A stretch of 64,000 nucleotides of DNA. It comes from Micrasema longulum (Eukaryota; Arthropoda; Insecta; Trichoptera; Brachycentridae). Under the pieces are notes generated by a model. It saw only the letters and a program-made list of their open reading frames with translations, was not told the DNA's origin and did not search any database. The stretch lies in contig JAGVSM010002716.1 in NCBI GenBank assembly GCA_022494885.1, forward strand, positions 186,001-250,000, read 5' to 3'. A program made the position numbers and the translations under genes. Positions 1 to 10,198 of the stretch are shown piece after piece. Every line of letters starts with the position of its first letter. Position 1 is the stretch's first letter.

Positions 1-422
1 CCGTTGTGACGTGGAAAAAACTCAACAACAACTAGACAAACATACTTTCGCATTTATAATACTAGTATGGATGAACAAAAATGAAGGACAAAAGAGAAGA
101 AAATGTAGAAACAATTTCTGTAAATGCCTTGACTGCCGTTTCCCTTTCTTGAAAATGTTTTACACCTCTGTTGCAATATATGTCTAATAAAAATGTGATT
201 AATTTACTCCTTTACATTAAAAAAATAATATTTCTTCAATTAGAAATAATGTCTCATTGAGTGTCCCGTGCCGAGGGATTTAACATTATTTTGAAACATG
301 CCCTAAATACATATTAAACAAAATTTTACTTTTAATATTTATCTTATTAAAACAAACGTTAGACCTATTTGGCCAATTAACTTAATAATTGTAATTTCGA
401 TAATATTTTGAAATGGTTTCAG
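1..422. other. AT-rich upstream sequence, probably last intron of the gene ending at 657
   Basis: No gene is visible here. A pyrimidine-containing tract ends in the acceptor TTTCAG at 417-422, directly before the GC-rich exon, so this stretch is inferred to be intron. Bases 256-275 contain GTGTCCCGTGCCGAGGGA, which recurs in inverse orientation near 39830-39850, so part of it is a dispersed repeat. Confidence 0.4.
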
Positions 423-657
423 CGAAGAGGAAGTGGTGAGCTTTTTCCCGCCCCCGCGGCGCTCGCCCTCGGGAGCGCCTCCCGCGGGGCCGGCCGCGGA
501 CCGGAGCCAGGACCCGCTGGACTCCATCTCCGTGGAAGAGCTGTCCAACACGGACGAGGAGGACGTCGGAGATGACCTGGAGCTGGTGCTGCCCCCCGAC
601 GGCGAGGTGGCCGGCCCCCTCGTCTGCTGCGGCCAGAGGTTCTGCTGCCTGCTGTAA
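423..657 (+). CDS. C-terminal exon of an unrecognised host gene, ending in a CaaX-like CCLL
   Basis: This is a partial gene; its 5' exons lie outside the window. The exon starts right after a TTTCAG acceptor and stays open to TAA at 655-657, giving about 77 residues. The reading is acidic EEEVVSFF, a proline/glycine/alanine-rich stretch, an acidic helix-like segment with EELSNTDEEDVGDDLELVL, then a cysteine-rich end CCGQRFCCLL. The last four residues fit a CaaX box with leucine at X, which in known proteins directs geranylgeranylation; neighbouring cysteines could be palmitoylated. This suggests a lipid-anchored tail, but that is inference. Its GC content is far above the surrounding AT-rich DNA, and third positions are almost all G or C, which supports real coding. 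I do not recognise the family. A start codon inside this exon is unlikely because the open frame runs back to the splice site. Confidence 0.6.
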
Positions 658-687
658 GAGTGATAAATCAACCGTTTCTGTACTGAA

Positions 688-1265
688 AAGAGCAATAGTG
701 CTTTGAAAATCTGAAATACCGTGAAAACGCAATGGCGCTCTCCTGGATTTCTTGAAAAGTGCGAATAGCATGATGGCGCTTTTTGTAGAGCTTCCGAAGT
801 AAATTTTATTTATTATATTTCGAATATTTGAAATCTAAATTTGGTCATGGGGAAGAATGACGATATCCGATAAACCCCTGCATGTAAATTGTAAAACTAA
901 TAGTGAAAGGGGAAACAAAAGCAATTGTGGTAAAAGTAGTAGCAGTTTACTTGAGTTATATTCGCGGTACACGAAATTAAAAATAAAAAAGATACTCGAT
1001 TTTAGACCACAAAATATGTTTTTTTATAATAGTTTGAGCAAAACGGATAGGCGACACGCATTAACGCTTTTTCGGTACGTAGATAGAGTGCTTTTACTGT
1101 AGAGCTTTCAAAAAGCGTAAAAAAGTGTCATAAAGCTATTCTAAGAACCGTGAAAGATTTTAAAGAGCGTGATGATGCTTCTCCGGATCCCTCGAAAGTG
1201 CAAGAATGAGCAATGACGCTCTATGTGGAACTATGGAAAAGTGCCAAGAACGCAATAGCGTTAAT
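688..1265 (+). repeat. Degenerate ~40-bp tandem repeat in the presumed 3' UTR or downstream region
   Basis: Units resembling GCAATGGCGCT, then a spacer, then CTTGAAAAGTGCG recur at roughly 38-45-bp spacing at 690-800 and again at 1070-1265. Examples are GCAATAGTGCTTTGAAAA, GCAATGGCGCTCTCC, GCATGATGGCGCTTTT, GCAATGACGCTCTATG and GCAATAGCGTTA. A non-repeat segment (840-1065) separates the two blocks and contains an AATAAA at 982-987 that could serve as a poly(A) signal for the exon above. Confidence 0.45.
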
Positions 1266-1420
1266 TAGAGAGATTGTTTATCTTTGATAATATTAATGTG
1301 TGTGTTTTTTTAAAGATTTTGAACTATTATTGATCCAAAAAAATATTTTTTAAACAAATTTATGATTCACTTATATGTTTATAAATTTGTATAAACCACT
1401 ATAATTTAGAGTTATACTTG

Positions 1421-1452
1421 GACCGGTTTCGAGGTTACTACCGCATCGTCAG
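1421..1452 (-). ncRNA. Hammerhead-ribozyme-like core, left PLE arm
   Basis: Read on the minus strand: CTGACGA (1446-1452), a stem II of GCGGT-AGTA-ACCTC with one mismatch, GAAAC (1426-1430) and GGTC at the cleavage position. Stem III is the palindrome ACCGGT, which would favour pairing between two molecules. Core nucleotides are intact but stem II is imperfect and stem I is weak. Confidence 0.6.
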
Positions 1453-1500
1453 CTTTTTTATAATAATAATAATATAGGTAAAATATTATCAAATTGTAAA

Positions 1501-1800
1501 GATAAGGATGATAAATTAAATCATTCGGGAAATTATAAATTAAATTGTTTAAATTGCCCAAATTTCTATATTGGAAAAACTTCACGTTAATTTAAAGTTA
1601 CAGTCAAAGAACATATAAGATGTGTGTAATAATAATTTTTCAGAATTTGCAAATCATCTTATATCCGAAAACTATGATTTTAATCAAGAAACGGATGTAG
1701 AAATGTTTGCATTTCAGTAAAAATTGTTTTCGTTTAGACAATTTAGAACGATTAGAAATTAGTAAAGCCATTAATCAAAAACTTCATATAATAAATAATT
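1501..1800 (+). pseudogene. GIY-YIG endonuclease fragment of a Penelope-like element
   Basis: The frame starting at 1501 reads ...NYKLNCLNCPNFYIGKTSR and then meets a stop at 1588-1590. It resumes as FKVTVKEHIRCV, then FANHLISENYDF, then NLERLEISKAINQKLHIINN before TAA near 1800. The pattern of two spaced cysteines, YIGKTSR, KEHIR and a distal LERLEI-SKAIN motif is the order seen in PLE GIY-YIG domains. It is broken by at least two stops and frame changes, so it cannot be active. Confidence 0.75.
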
Positions 1801-1952
1801 AATTAAATTTAACTTCGAGTTCTCTTTTAAAAATATTCACGTTATGATTCACTTTATCTTTTTTCTCTCTCTTTGTTTAATTTTTCTCTCTCTTTTATAC
1901 TATATTTTATAATATAAATAGCAACATGAGTAATTATCAGTTCGTTTGATTC

Positions 1953-1984
1953 TTGACGATGAGGTAGTAACCTCGAAACCGGTC
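1953..1984 (+). ncRNA. Hammerhead-ribozyme-like core, right PLE arm
   Basis: TTGACGA (1953-1959; canonical CTGANGA would have C first), perfect 5-bp stem II GAGGT/ACCTC closed by AGTA (1961-1974), GAAAC (1975-1979), palindromic stem III ACCGGT (1978-1983) and GTC at the expected cleavage site. Stem I TTC/GAA can form. The single core change probably weakens catalysis. Confidence 0.6.
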
Positions 1985-2164
1985 GAAGTATAACTCTAAA
2001 TTAAAGTGGTTCATACAAATTTATAAACATATACGTGTAAAATGTCATACCACAAAGTGAAAAATGTTTTTGATAACAATAATCAATTTATGATTCTCTG
2101 CAGCGATATAAGTTTTATTGATCAGGATAAATGCATATGTTTATCTAGCCATTAAATCATTATA

Positions 2165-2270
2165 TAATTGCTGAACATTATCATTCTGGAGATCGACATC
2201 TTTCACATCAGTGAACTATGTTAAAGGGGCAGATTTTCTTGCTATTGGAGAGTATTATACCTTAATAATA
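2165..2270 (+). pseudogene. Tail of a Jockey-like LINE reverse transcriptase
   Basis: The frame around 2195-2220 encodes IDIFHISE, identical to the end of the longer fragment at 60368-60697. The sequence then meets stops. It is only a remnant of the last residues of ORF2. Confidence 0.35.
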
Positions 2271-3370
2271 TCGAACCATCGCTCAAGGGTTTCTGGTGTG
2301 ATATTTTGTCCCAATATAATGGCTTAAATATATTTGTTTTATTTGAACGTAGTTATGCAAAAAGCAGCCAGGCATAGAAAAATGAAAATGAGATAATTGC
2401 ACGTATGTAAAAATAGTGAATAGTCAAATCTACACAACAGTTGGAATGTTTTTGACTTTGACACACGATAAACAATGAATAAATTAGATTTTTCGTATTA
2501 CAAACAAGAATCTATTTACGTATTTAACCAGTTTTCATGAGTTTTGAAGTACCGTAAATTTTTTTTGGTGCTGTAGGTATTTTCTGCAAATTGAAAAATG
2601 CCGTTTTTTTGATCGACACTATTTTCAGAAGGTGATTATTACGGTTTTTTGCATGAAAGAGGTCTAGCTGTTGTAAGGAGAACATATAATTGAATTTACT
2701 GGACCCGATAACACCAATGTCGCATTTTTGAGTTTTTTTTAAATTTCTGCATAACTGCGTTAATTTTTTATATTATTTTGATCAAATAAATGAATTTTAG
2801 TTTGAATTAAAATAAATTTTTTATGTGTCTAAATAACAATCCTGGCCTAACTAACTTCCTCGGCAAATTTCTTGATGTTTTGCCTATTTTAAAATAAGAC
2901 TCGATTAATTTTAACCCATTTAATTAAAAATGTTGAGCCAATGTTATAATAAGAAATATGTGTGTGTATCAAAAAATACAATTAATGCTACATTGTTCAT
3001 GATTATACTCGTAAACTGACTGTTTATGGTTAATCTCTCTTGATTTTCATTAAAATTATAAATATTTATTATATCTATTTTAAAACTGGCTTGAGAAGTT
3101 TTTTTTTCTAACCTTAAAAGAATAAAACGTGTTTTCAAATAAATTATTAAACTAGAATGTTTTTTTCTTGTAATATAATACTTAGAACTAAAATTGTGTT
3201 ATAAATAATTACATTATAAACAAAAATTATTATACCATTTTAGATTGTCAGATTTTTTGTGTATATTATATATTTGATGACGTATACCTGATGTGTAAAA
3301 CGTTTCTTTTAAGTTTTACCTAGTCTGAATGAAACCTATATTTAATAATAATTAAACTTATATTTTATGA
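2271..3370. other. AT-rich intergenic or intronic DNA
   Basis: No gene or repeat that I can recognise. It has short T and A runs and no open frame with convincing composition. Confidence 0.4.
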
Positions 3371-3565
3371 TTATAATAATACAAATACGTATATAGTTTT
3401 ATAACTCTTTTATTTATAAATTTTTACCAGTGACCGGGTTTGGTCGTGACCGACATCGTCTAACGATGTCGGTCGGACAATGTCGGTCACTGCGAAACCC
3501 GGTCACTGGTAAAAATGTATAAATAAAAGTTGAATAAAACTATATGCGTATTTGTATTATTATAA
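3371..3565. mobile_element. Head-to-head PLE ends forming a long palindrome
   Basis: Arms 3371-3441 and 3495-3565 are inverted copies of 71 bp with about six mismatches by eye. The innermost 17 bp of the arms are perfect. A further perfect inner pair GACCGACATCGT/ACGATGTCGGTC lies at about 3449-3472. The right arm carries GCGAAACCCGGTC and is followed by ATGCAGTTTCATTAGAAA, matching the copy at 47461-47640. The left arm on the minus strand reads GACGA, stem II GTCG-GTCA-CGAC, then CAAACCCGGTC, a decayed hammerhead core with GAAA changed to CAAA. Confidence 0.65.
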
Positions 3566-4326
3566 TTAAAATGCAGTTTCATTAGAAATGTCAGTAGAAA
3601 AACTCAATCTATTATATTTCATGAATATTCTTTTTCAATTTGTACTTGAATGATTATTTCTGCCGTGAATAGGATTATTTTATTTTGTTATGATTTAAAA
3701 TGAACGATCGTCACGTCATGCATTTCTGGAATCCGCATATAAATATTGATGTATTGAAATCATTATAATCAAATTTATCTGATGTTAAAGGACCGTTTTG
3801 CTAAAATTGATTATTTATATAAAACAACCTTAAAAATACAAATGAAAAAGCGCTACTATTTACATTAATATTTTGAACTATACAGTGTATTTTTTGTCAA
3901 TGTACCTGTTAGATACTTCAAAACGATATATTGATAGATTTTAAACGCGTTTAAATACTTCATATTGTTTTTTTACTATTGTATAAATAAATATTTATGA
4001 TTTCCCTACGTCGAGTATTTCTAACTTAAATATTGCTCAAAATATTAACGATATTTTTTATTCAATCCTTTCTCAAAAGTTTTCTCCATCTTTGATTAAA
4101 TAAACATATTTAACAATAATTTTAATCAATCTTAAAGGTTTCTTTATTTGTTATATAATACCAACCAATCACATAAGTGAAAAACAATTAATCTAAAGTT
4201 GAATTTTTAATAACTTTTATCGACACGTGTTTTTCCGTCTCATTGTACATATATGTGAACATAATAATAAATTCTTAAAATAAACTCGTACTTTTACCGG
4301 ATTAAAATATGGTCTAATTTTTTTAC
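3566..4326. other. AT-rich DNA, PLE leader then nothing recognised
   Basis: The first ~60 bases continue the PLE-like sequence shared with 47530-47640. Beyond that I see only AT-rich DNA. Confidence 0.35.
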
Positions 4327-4590
4327 GGCATCGTGGGGTAGGCGTCAGCGCGTTTGCCTACCATGCAAGAGGTCTCGAGTTTGATTCCCGATATGGTTGA
4401 TATGAAATATTTATATAAAAAGGTTTACTTTACTAGAATTTTATTTCGTCACTGGACTGGCACGAAGCGTAAGACTGATCATCTTACCTTTATATTACAA
4501 ACATAATCAAGATACGTTGCGATGGATGTACCAATGCAGTGCCCTATGCACCATTGGGTGCGGGAAGATGAATGTAATAATATGGCGAAT
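4327..4590 (+). mobile_element. tRNA-derived SINE, family SINE2
   Basis: The tRNA-like head has an A box in TCGTGGGGTAGGCGTCAGCG and a B box in GAGTTTGATTCCCGA. The family-specific body follows: CACTGGACTGGCACGAAGCG, GACTGATCATCTTACCTT, and CAGTGCCCTATGCACCATT, then a GATGAA end. The same body occurs at 11553, 12028, 24233, 38570 (5' half) and 43975. Confidence 0.75.
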
Positions 4591-4609
4591 AAAATATAAT
4601 AGTGTTTGC

Positions 4610-4905
4610 AACATGATTTATATATTATATGATATATACGGCCTAAGCCAATTACAATAGTTATATGAAGTAACATGTGTACAAGAAACTGAACAAAAAG
4701 AACATAAAACTATGTAGCAAAGACAAACAAGGGCAATAAAATAATAGTACACGATATGTTTAAAAATACGATCAACATATTAGACTCCTAGCTGACCCAT
4801 GCCAATCCATCTTTATCCCACACTGTCTTAATGGCGAAGAGATCTTCGAAGAGCCGGAAGAATTCCTAGTTGTGTGACGAATTGACTAATCTACACATTC
4901 TGGAT
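4610..4905 (-). repeat. Dispersed repeat F, probable LINE 3' region
   Basis: Homologous to 51050-51320. On the minus strand both copies keep a similar reading: FFRLFEDLFAIKTVWDKDGL here and FRVFVDLFATKTVWDEDRL in the other, followed by LAW and a serine. Conservation of a frame between diverged copies suggests the C-terminus of an element-encoded protein, but I cannot assign the family. Confidence 0.5.
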
Positions 4906-5571
4906 ATTGGGGCATAAAAACAAATGTTGTTCTTAGAAGATTTGATAAATAGCAGATTTTGACCTCTGGTGATACGGTTGGGAATATGAAAAAAAATTGA
5001 TTGCAACAGCGATGGGACATCACTTATAGTATAATCAACGATTTATAATAAAAATATTCAAAAGACTTTCTGAAGAGAATGAGTCAAAGATTTGCGATCC
5101 ATGCACATTACAGCCATAATATATTAATTTATTTATTTGATACAATTTAATGCCACAATGATTCTCGCTTCCAAAATTATTCAAGTCAAATAAATAAAAT
5201 AATTAAGAATGTGCGTCTTCGTTTTCTTAAAACATTTTTGGTTTTACAGAAAATTTCATAAATATTTTTAAAACATAGGTATCAATTTATTGTAAATTTC
5301 ATTGTCATGACTGATTATTTTTTTAGAAACATGTTTAAAATAAATTATATTTATGTATGCTTAGTTTTTCTAAATAATTACATAATATCCATGATTATGA
5401 TAAATGTATTTATTTGATTGTAAATGTAATTAAAACATTTGGGTAATAAACTAATTTAAAAAAAAAGTTTTTATTGAAAAATATATACGGTTTTAAATCG
5501 TGATGAACATATGTACAGTGATATATTGTGTGCAAAAAAACTTAAGAAAGATGGCCACACAAATAGTACGC
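4906..5571. other. AT-rich DNA without recognised features
   Basis: No gene seen. Part may extend repeat F. The last ~100 bases lead up to MITE B. Confidence 0.35.
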
Positions 5572-6156
5572 CAGTAGCTCAATCACAAATAACTATCGAC
5601 GTGCTTCAAAACATGCTAAGCATTTGAGCGATCACAATGAACAATAATGAACATGTTTAAGATATCGCAGTAATAAGTCAACGCGTGTGTTATCCCTGAA
5701 TCAACGCTCATATATGTTTGTTTTTCTCGTAAATACATACAGTTCATTGGCAAAAATCAGAGTTTTCGATAAAAAATAACACAATATTGCATTTGCAAAA
5801 TAGTAAGGAGTATCTAATACAAAAAAGTGAAAATTAAACTACAATTACTATGGCGACTGCTTTTTTTGACATTTAGCTTGCCAAACGCCGGGTAAAAGCA
5901 TTAAATAGCATGATAAATAATACATCAATAAATGAAAATAGCAGTTTTGGAATATTTTCCATATTAACACTAGTGAAATTCAAATATGTGATTGCGCATC
6001 AGGATTATACGTCGCGAAACATAAACATTTTGACATTTCATTTTAGGTGTTCACGGATGTTCCATTGTGATCGCGAATACAATAAACAACCACGGTGAGA
6101 AATTGTTATCATGTTGCTTATTAGCACGTCGATAGTTATTTGCGATTGAGCTACAG
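5572..6156. mobile_element. Non-autonomous DNA transposon, family B, copy 1
   Basis: Terminal inverted repeats: CAGTAGCTCAATCACAAATA at 5572 and its inverse ending TTGCGATTGAGCTACAG at 6156, extending through ACTATCGACGTGCT. A second copy of the whole sequence is at 59113-59666. It contains no transposase. The CAGT start recalls hAT termini, but I could not find an 8-bp target duplication, so the superfamily is open. Confidence 0.75.
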
Positions 6157-6244
6157 GAGATGATAAAATATAATTTACCAATATTCAGACACAAGAATAA
6201 AAAAAAGATAGTCACCATATATGATGAACATGTAAAAAATAAAA

Positions 6245-6615
6245 TAGAAAAACATATTACAACCGAGATGAAGAACATTTAAGATAATATAGGATTAGAT
6301 AAGATTATTAAGTCTAGGAATCTACAGGGCTTATGACCTGTCATTGGCTGGTTTAAGTGGCCACTTTACACACTGTGTAACATTCACCATTCTGCCCATA
6401 TTTGAGAACATCTATATTCCTTCAATTCTTTCATCTGGTGATGTTTGTAAAGTTAAAAAGCTTAAACCTTTATTTATGCGGGTGGGATTCATCCAATTGA
6501 ATTATTTCACCTACATACTAGGCAACGCCTGAAAATTTTATTTTTTCAATTTCTATACTTCTTCATGGACTTGTTTTGTCTACAAAAATTGGGACAAACT
6601 CGAAACATTGTAAAT
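6245..6615 (+). mobile_element. Foldback/MITE-like element, family A, copy A1
   Basis: Contains the family signature TACAGGGCTTATGACCTGTC, GGCTGGTTTAAGTGGCCACT, TGTGTAACATTCACCATTCT and CTAGGCAACGCCTG. It ends with GACAAACTCGAAACATTGT, the outer end of the family. The start (ACATATTACAACCGAGATGAAGAAC) lacks the outermost part of the other arm. Confidence 0.75.
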
Positions 6616-7519
6616 AAAAAACATTTAGAATTATTACTCAATTATATTTGTTCGAGTTTCTCTTGAACTTGGTTTGTGTCTTGGAAGGTTACTGAATTAT
6701 TTGACTATTTAAGTAAACAGCTTCCTCTTGGAGCAAATTAACTTCATCATTATTTATTGTATTTTTGTACTCTCAACCAAATTTCAAGCTTTAAGGAGTC
6801 AGCAATTCGTCATATTTCTTTGAGGTTTATCTGTCGAAATATTAAAAGGAAATCGCAAAAAGCGATCCACCCGATCTCGGGGACTTTCGAGAAAGGTTCA
6901 AGAACCACGATTGGCGAAGGAACGGGGTCGACCCGTCCGCGTCCTTTAATTGAATGTACTCACCTCTCGCGTTCGGAATTTGGATCTAAGAGATGAAAGC
7001 GAGATTCGTCATTGTCAAGAGAGCTTGAAAAGTAAGCGTTTCTTCCTTTGTGGTGGAGATCCTTTATTTAAAGAATACCAGCATAGGTTGATATATATGT
7101 TAATGTATCCGTTTGGATCAGCAACAATTCCAAATGCTGTATATTAATTTATTTACAGAGTTTAGTATATGCATTTCCAAGGCTAAAACCATGAATTGAG
7201 GTGAGACGTGATATTGATTTAAATTCTAAGATTTCTACGGCCTTTCAGATGACTTATTGTCTCACATGTCGTTCGCACTCTGCCGTATTCGTATTCCGCA
7301 CTCCGTAAAAATAAACGCAGAAAAAATAATGGAATAATGATTTTATGAAATAATTTATCAAGTAACTACAATATTTCAAATTGAATAAAACTCTCCGCGG
7401 ATGAACTACGTACTACAAATCTCTAATTTAAAGAATCCACAATATCTTTACATATTTTTTTTGGTTTATTTAATATATTACATGTTAGTGCATTTATAAA
7501 AATTGAGCTATATTAAAAC
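6616..7519. other. Unassigned stretch with a GC-richer block at 6850-7060
   Basis: Mostly AT-rich. The 6850-7060 block has higher GC and short open frames on the plus strand. On the minus strand GAGAG|GTGAGTACAT at about 6955-6968 is a consensus splice donor. No matching acceptor or coding signature is evident, so a host exon is only a possibility. Confidence 0.25.
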
Positions 7520-7972
7520 AACAATGTTTGATTATGTCCAACTACTTGCAGACTGGCTGGATTTCATCCCTAGGGAGTTGTTCATATTTAAATTCATTTC
7601 AACAGAGAGGGAAAAAGTTTTCGAGAAGGGAATATGGAAGTCTAGGCATTTACAGGGCTTTGGTTCAGCCGGATGAATCTCACCCACGTGATAAAGGTTT
7701 CAGCTCTTTTACTTCACAAAGTCAACAGATGGAAGAGTTGAGAAAATGTGGATGTTCAAACATGGGTAGAAAGGTGAATGTTACACTGTGTGTAAAGTGG
7801 CCACTTAAACCAGCCAATGACAGGTCATAAGCCCTGTAAATGCCTAGACTTCCATATTCCCTTCTCAGAAAATTTTTCCCTCTGTTGAAATAAATTTAAA
7901 TATGAACAACTCCCTAGGGAGGAAATCCAGCCAGTCTGCAAGCATTTGGACATAATCAAACATTGTTGAATT
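7520..7972. mobile_element. Family A element, copy A2, near-complete foldback
   Basis: About 135-bp inverted arms (7520-7655 and 7835-7972) pair almost completely. The outer ends read AACAATGTTTGATTATGTCC. Within the arms are CCCTAGGGAGTTGTTCATAT and AGTCTAGGCATTTACAGGGC. The centre holds the internal family sequence in minus orientation. No coding capacity; long arms and little core make this a foldback or MITE. Confidence 0.8.
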
Positions 7973-7984
7973 ACTACCTGGTAA

Positions 7985-8285
7985 AAGAAGAAGTATAAAA
8001 ATTGGAAAATTGTTTCCAGGCGTTGCCTAGTAGGTGATTTAGTTCAGCCGGATGAATCTCACCCACGTGATAAAGGTTTCAGCTCTTTTACTTCACAAAA
8101 GTCAACAGATGGAAGAGTTGAGGAAATGTGTATGTTCAAACATGGGCAGAATGGTGAATGTTACACAGTGTGTAAAGTGGCCACTTAAACCAGCCAATGA
8201 CAGGTCATAAGCCCTGTAAATGCCTAGATTTCCATATTCCCTTCTCGAAAACTTTTTCCCTCTCTGTTGAAATAAATTTATATAT
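7985..8285 (-). mobile_element. Family A element, copy A3 (partial)
   Basis: Minus-orientation copy: CAGGCGTTGCCTAGTAGGTG, GTTCAGCCGGATGAATCTCA, TGTGTAAAGTGGCCACTTAA and AGCCCTGTAAATGCCTAGAT. It is closely similar to the centre and right arm of A2, immediately next to it. It may be a local partial duplication of A2 or a separate insertion. Confidence 0.75.
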
Positions 8286-9324
8286 TAAAACATTTTGCAT
8301 ATATATTTTTTACGCTGTTCCTCTCAAATTAAAATACAAGTTCTAGTGCTTGAAGAAAGCCCTATGGACCTAATATAAAAAGATTTTATGCAACAAAAAT
8401 AAATTGATATCAACATGATAAACAAAATTACCAGATCTTGCTTTGAAGGAGTAATTAATTTTTTTTTTGTCGTAGATTTACTTTTAATTTTCTATATTAT
8501 TTTATTTAAATTATTCCTGATATATTCTTAAGCATTGTTAAATGGACTAAATAAGTCCGTAAATAAATACAAATTTAATATACTGAAATCCTTTATGGCT
8601 CCTTCATACATCAGGTGGTTTTTTTTTGCATAGTAATCTTTTAACTACACACAAAAATACAATGTCGCACTTTGGAAATAAACATAAAATCGTAAATAAA
8701 TAAAATTTAACTCAATGTATTGTATAAATAAAAAAAATGATTATACACTATAAATTAGACTAAATAAAGAGAAAAATAAGAAATAGTAATACAGAAATAC
8801 TCATTAAAATAGGAATGTTGTTTTTTTAAATATGTATATTTTTTGGGTGAACCCGTGTAAGTTGGATTAGTTCCAACGCTTCGGCTACAAAACTTCAATT
8901 AATAATACTATATTTGAAAATCTTCACCCCTGCTTAATTATATTGATATATTCCTCATAATTAGGTAAACCCCACCCCCCCACCCCCCCACCCTATAAGT
9001 ACCTAAGCACTAATCTGTGTATATATTTTATTTTAGTTTATATTTAAACCAACACCTAACAAATTGTACTACTGCGAAATATCTCTTTAACACATAGAAA
9101 AATGCACCACAACCTTTTACACAGTTTTATAATAATATTGTAGAAAAAAATGAACATTAATTGTACAATCCGAAATATATAATAATTCATTCTGCTTTAA
9201 GTTTTTAAAATTCCCTACAGGACTTTTTTTTAGTACTTTATCCAAAATCAAGGCACAATAAGAGTCAAATGTATTTTTTTAAATCAGAAAAAGATTTTTA
9301 TGCAAGAAAACATATCGAAAATTA
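8286..9324. other. AT-rich DNA with one C-tract
   Basis: No gene. Four C-runs (4, 7, 7 and 3 long) separated by single A lie at 8970-8993, giving a G-quadruplex-capable minus strand. The remainder is AT-rich. Confidence 0.5.
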
Positions 9325-9790
9325 ACATACTACAACAGAGATGAAGAATATTTTAGAGAAGGTAATATATAAGTCTAGGCATCTACAAGGCTTATGACCT
9401 GTCATTGGCTGGTTTAACTGCCCACTTTACACTGCGTAACATTCACCATTTTGCCCATATTTGAACATCTTTATTCTTTAAATTATTTCATTTGTTAATG
9501 TTTGTGAAGTTAAAGAGCTGTAACCTTTATTTAAGAGTTTGATTTTTATCTAATTGAATTATTTCACCTACATACAATACAACGCAAGAATATATTTATT
9601 TTTTAAATTACTTTATTTCTTAAACCAGCCAATGACAGGTCATTAGCCCTGTAGATGCCTAGACTTCTATATTACCTTCTCTTAAATGTTGTTCATCTCT
9701 TTTGTAATATGTTTATATAACAACTCCCAAGGGAGTTGAATCCAGTCCTTGTCTACAATAATTTGGACAAACTAAAAATATTGTTATATT
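9325..9790 (+). mobile_element. Family A element, copy A4
   Basis: Starts in the arm at CTACAACAGAGATGAAGAAT, runs through the family signature and closes with CCCAAGGGAGTTGAATCCAG and GACAAACTAAAAATATTGTT. The right inverted arm (9622-9700) repeats AAACCAGCCAATGACAGGTC in minus orientation, so it is foldback-capable like A2. Confidence 0.75.
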
Positions 9791-9846
9791 TACCTTATGA
9801 TGGGTAATTCAGCATTCCTGAAACTAGTAGTGTTATTATATTATTT

Positions 9847-10106
9847 TAAAACTCTTACTGGTCCAATGTCGAATCTCATTCGACATCGATTTTTTCCATA
9901 TATCATACTTTGGAAAATTATAAAATATAGATCATAAGGCCATTACTATGTACATTTCAAAAATAAAAGTAATTTGTACTACAGATCAAGTTTTTATTGA
10001 TTTTTTAAATGAAAAAAATAGTTTCTATAATTTTCCAAAATAATATATGATACCTTTATGAAAAAAATAGATGTCGAATGAGATTCTACATTGAACCGGT
10101 AAGGGT
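9847..10106. mobile_element. MITE with TTAA-like flanks, family H
   Basis: Inverted arms begin CTCTTACTGGTCCAATGTCG on the left and, read inward from the right end, CCCTTACCGGTTCAATGTAG. Both continue AATCTCATTCGACATC and then a shared AT-rich stretch with TGGAAAATTATA. TTAA lies directly outside the right arm and TTAAAA outside the left. A TTAA target with CCCTT ends is the known signature of piggyBac-type elements, so this is inferred to be a piggyBac-related MITE of about 260 bp. Confidence 0.65.
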
Positions 10107-10198
10107 TAAACTCTTATGTTGTAAAAATTACAAAGTATATTTTTTACAGTACGTAAATGATTAAAGGTACATATTTCTAACGCTTTATTTAAAATGAA

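Larger units (their letters stand above)
1366..2040 (+). mobile_element. Penelope-like element remnant with inverted ends
   Basis: About 85-bp inverted arms (about 1366-1452 and 1953-2036) flank a decayed GIY-YIG endonuclease reading frame. Each arm carries a hammerhead-like core followed by GTATAACTCTAAATT. PLEs are known to combine a reverse transcriptase with a GIY-YIG endonuclease and to carry hammerhead ribozymes in their terminal repeats. Here the reverse transcriptase is missing, so this is a deleted non-autonomous copy. Confidence 0.75.

Noticed and set aside
433..657. Separate small gene starting inside the GC-rich exon
   Set aside because: There is no ATG in this frame; the frame opens back to a TTTCAG acceptor, so it is better read as a terminal exon.
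339..771. Minus-strand genes opposite the terminal exon
   Set aside because: They are antisense shadows of the GC-rich exon with no own signature.
857..1102. 81-codon open frame after the terminal exon
   Set aside because: No domain, AT-rich codon use unlike the exon, and it sits between repeat blocks.
6950..7147. Host exon with a consensus donor on the minus strand near 6965
   Set aside because: A single GTGAGT-type donor is expected by chance every few kb, and neither acceptor nor coding signature supports it.
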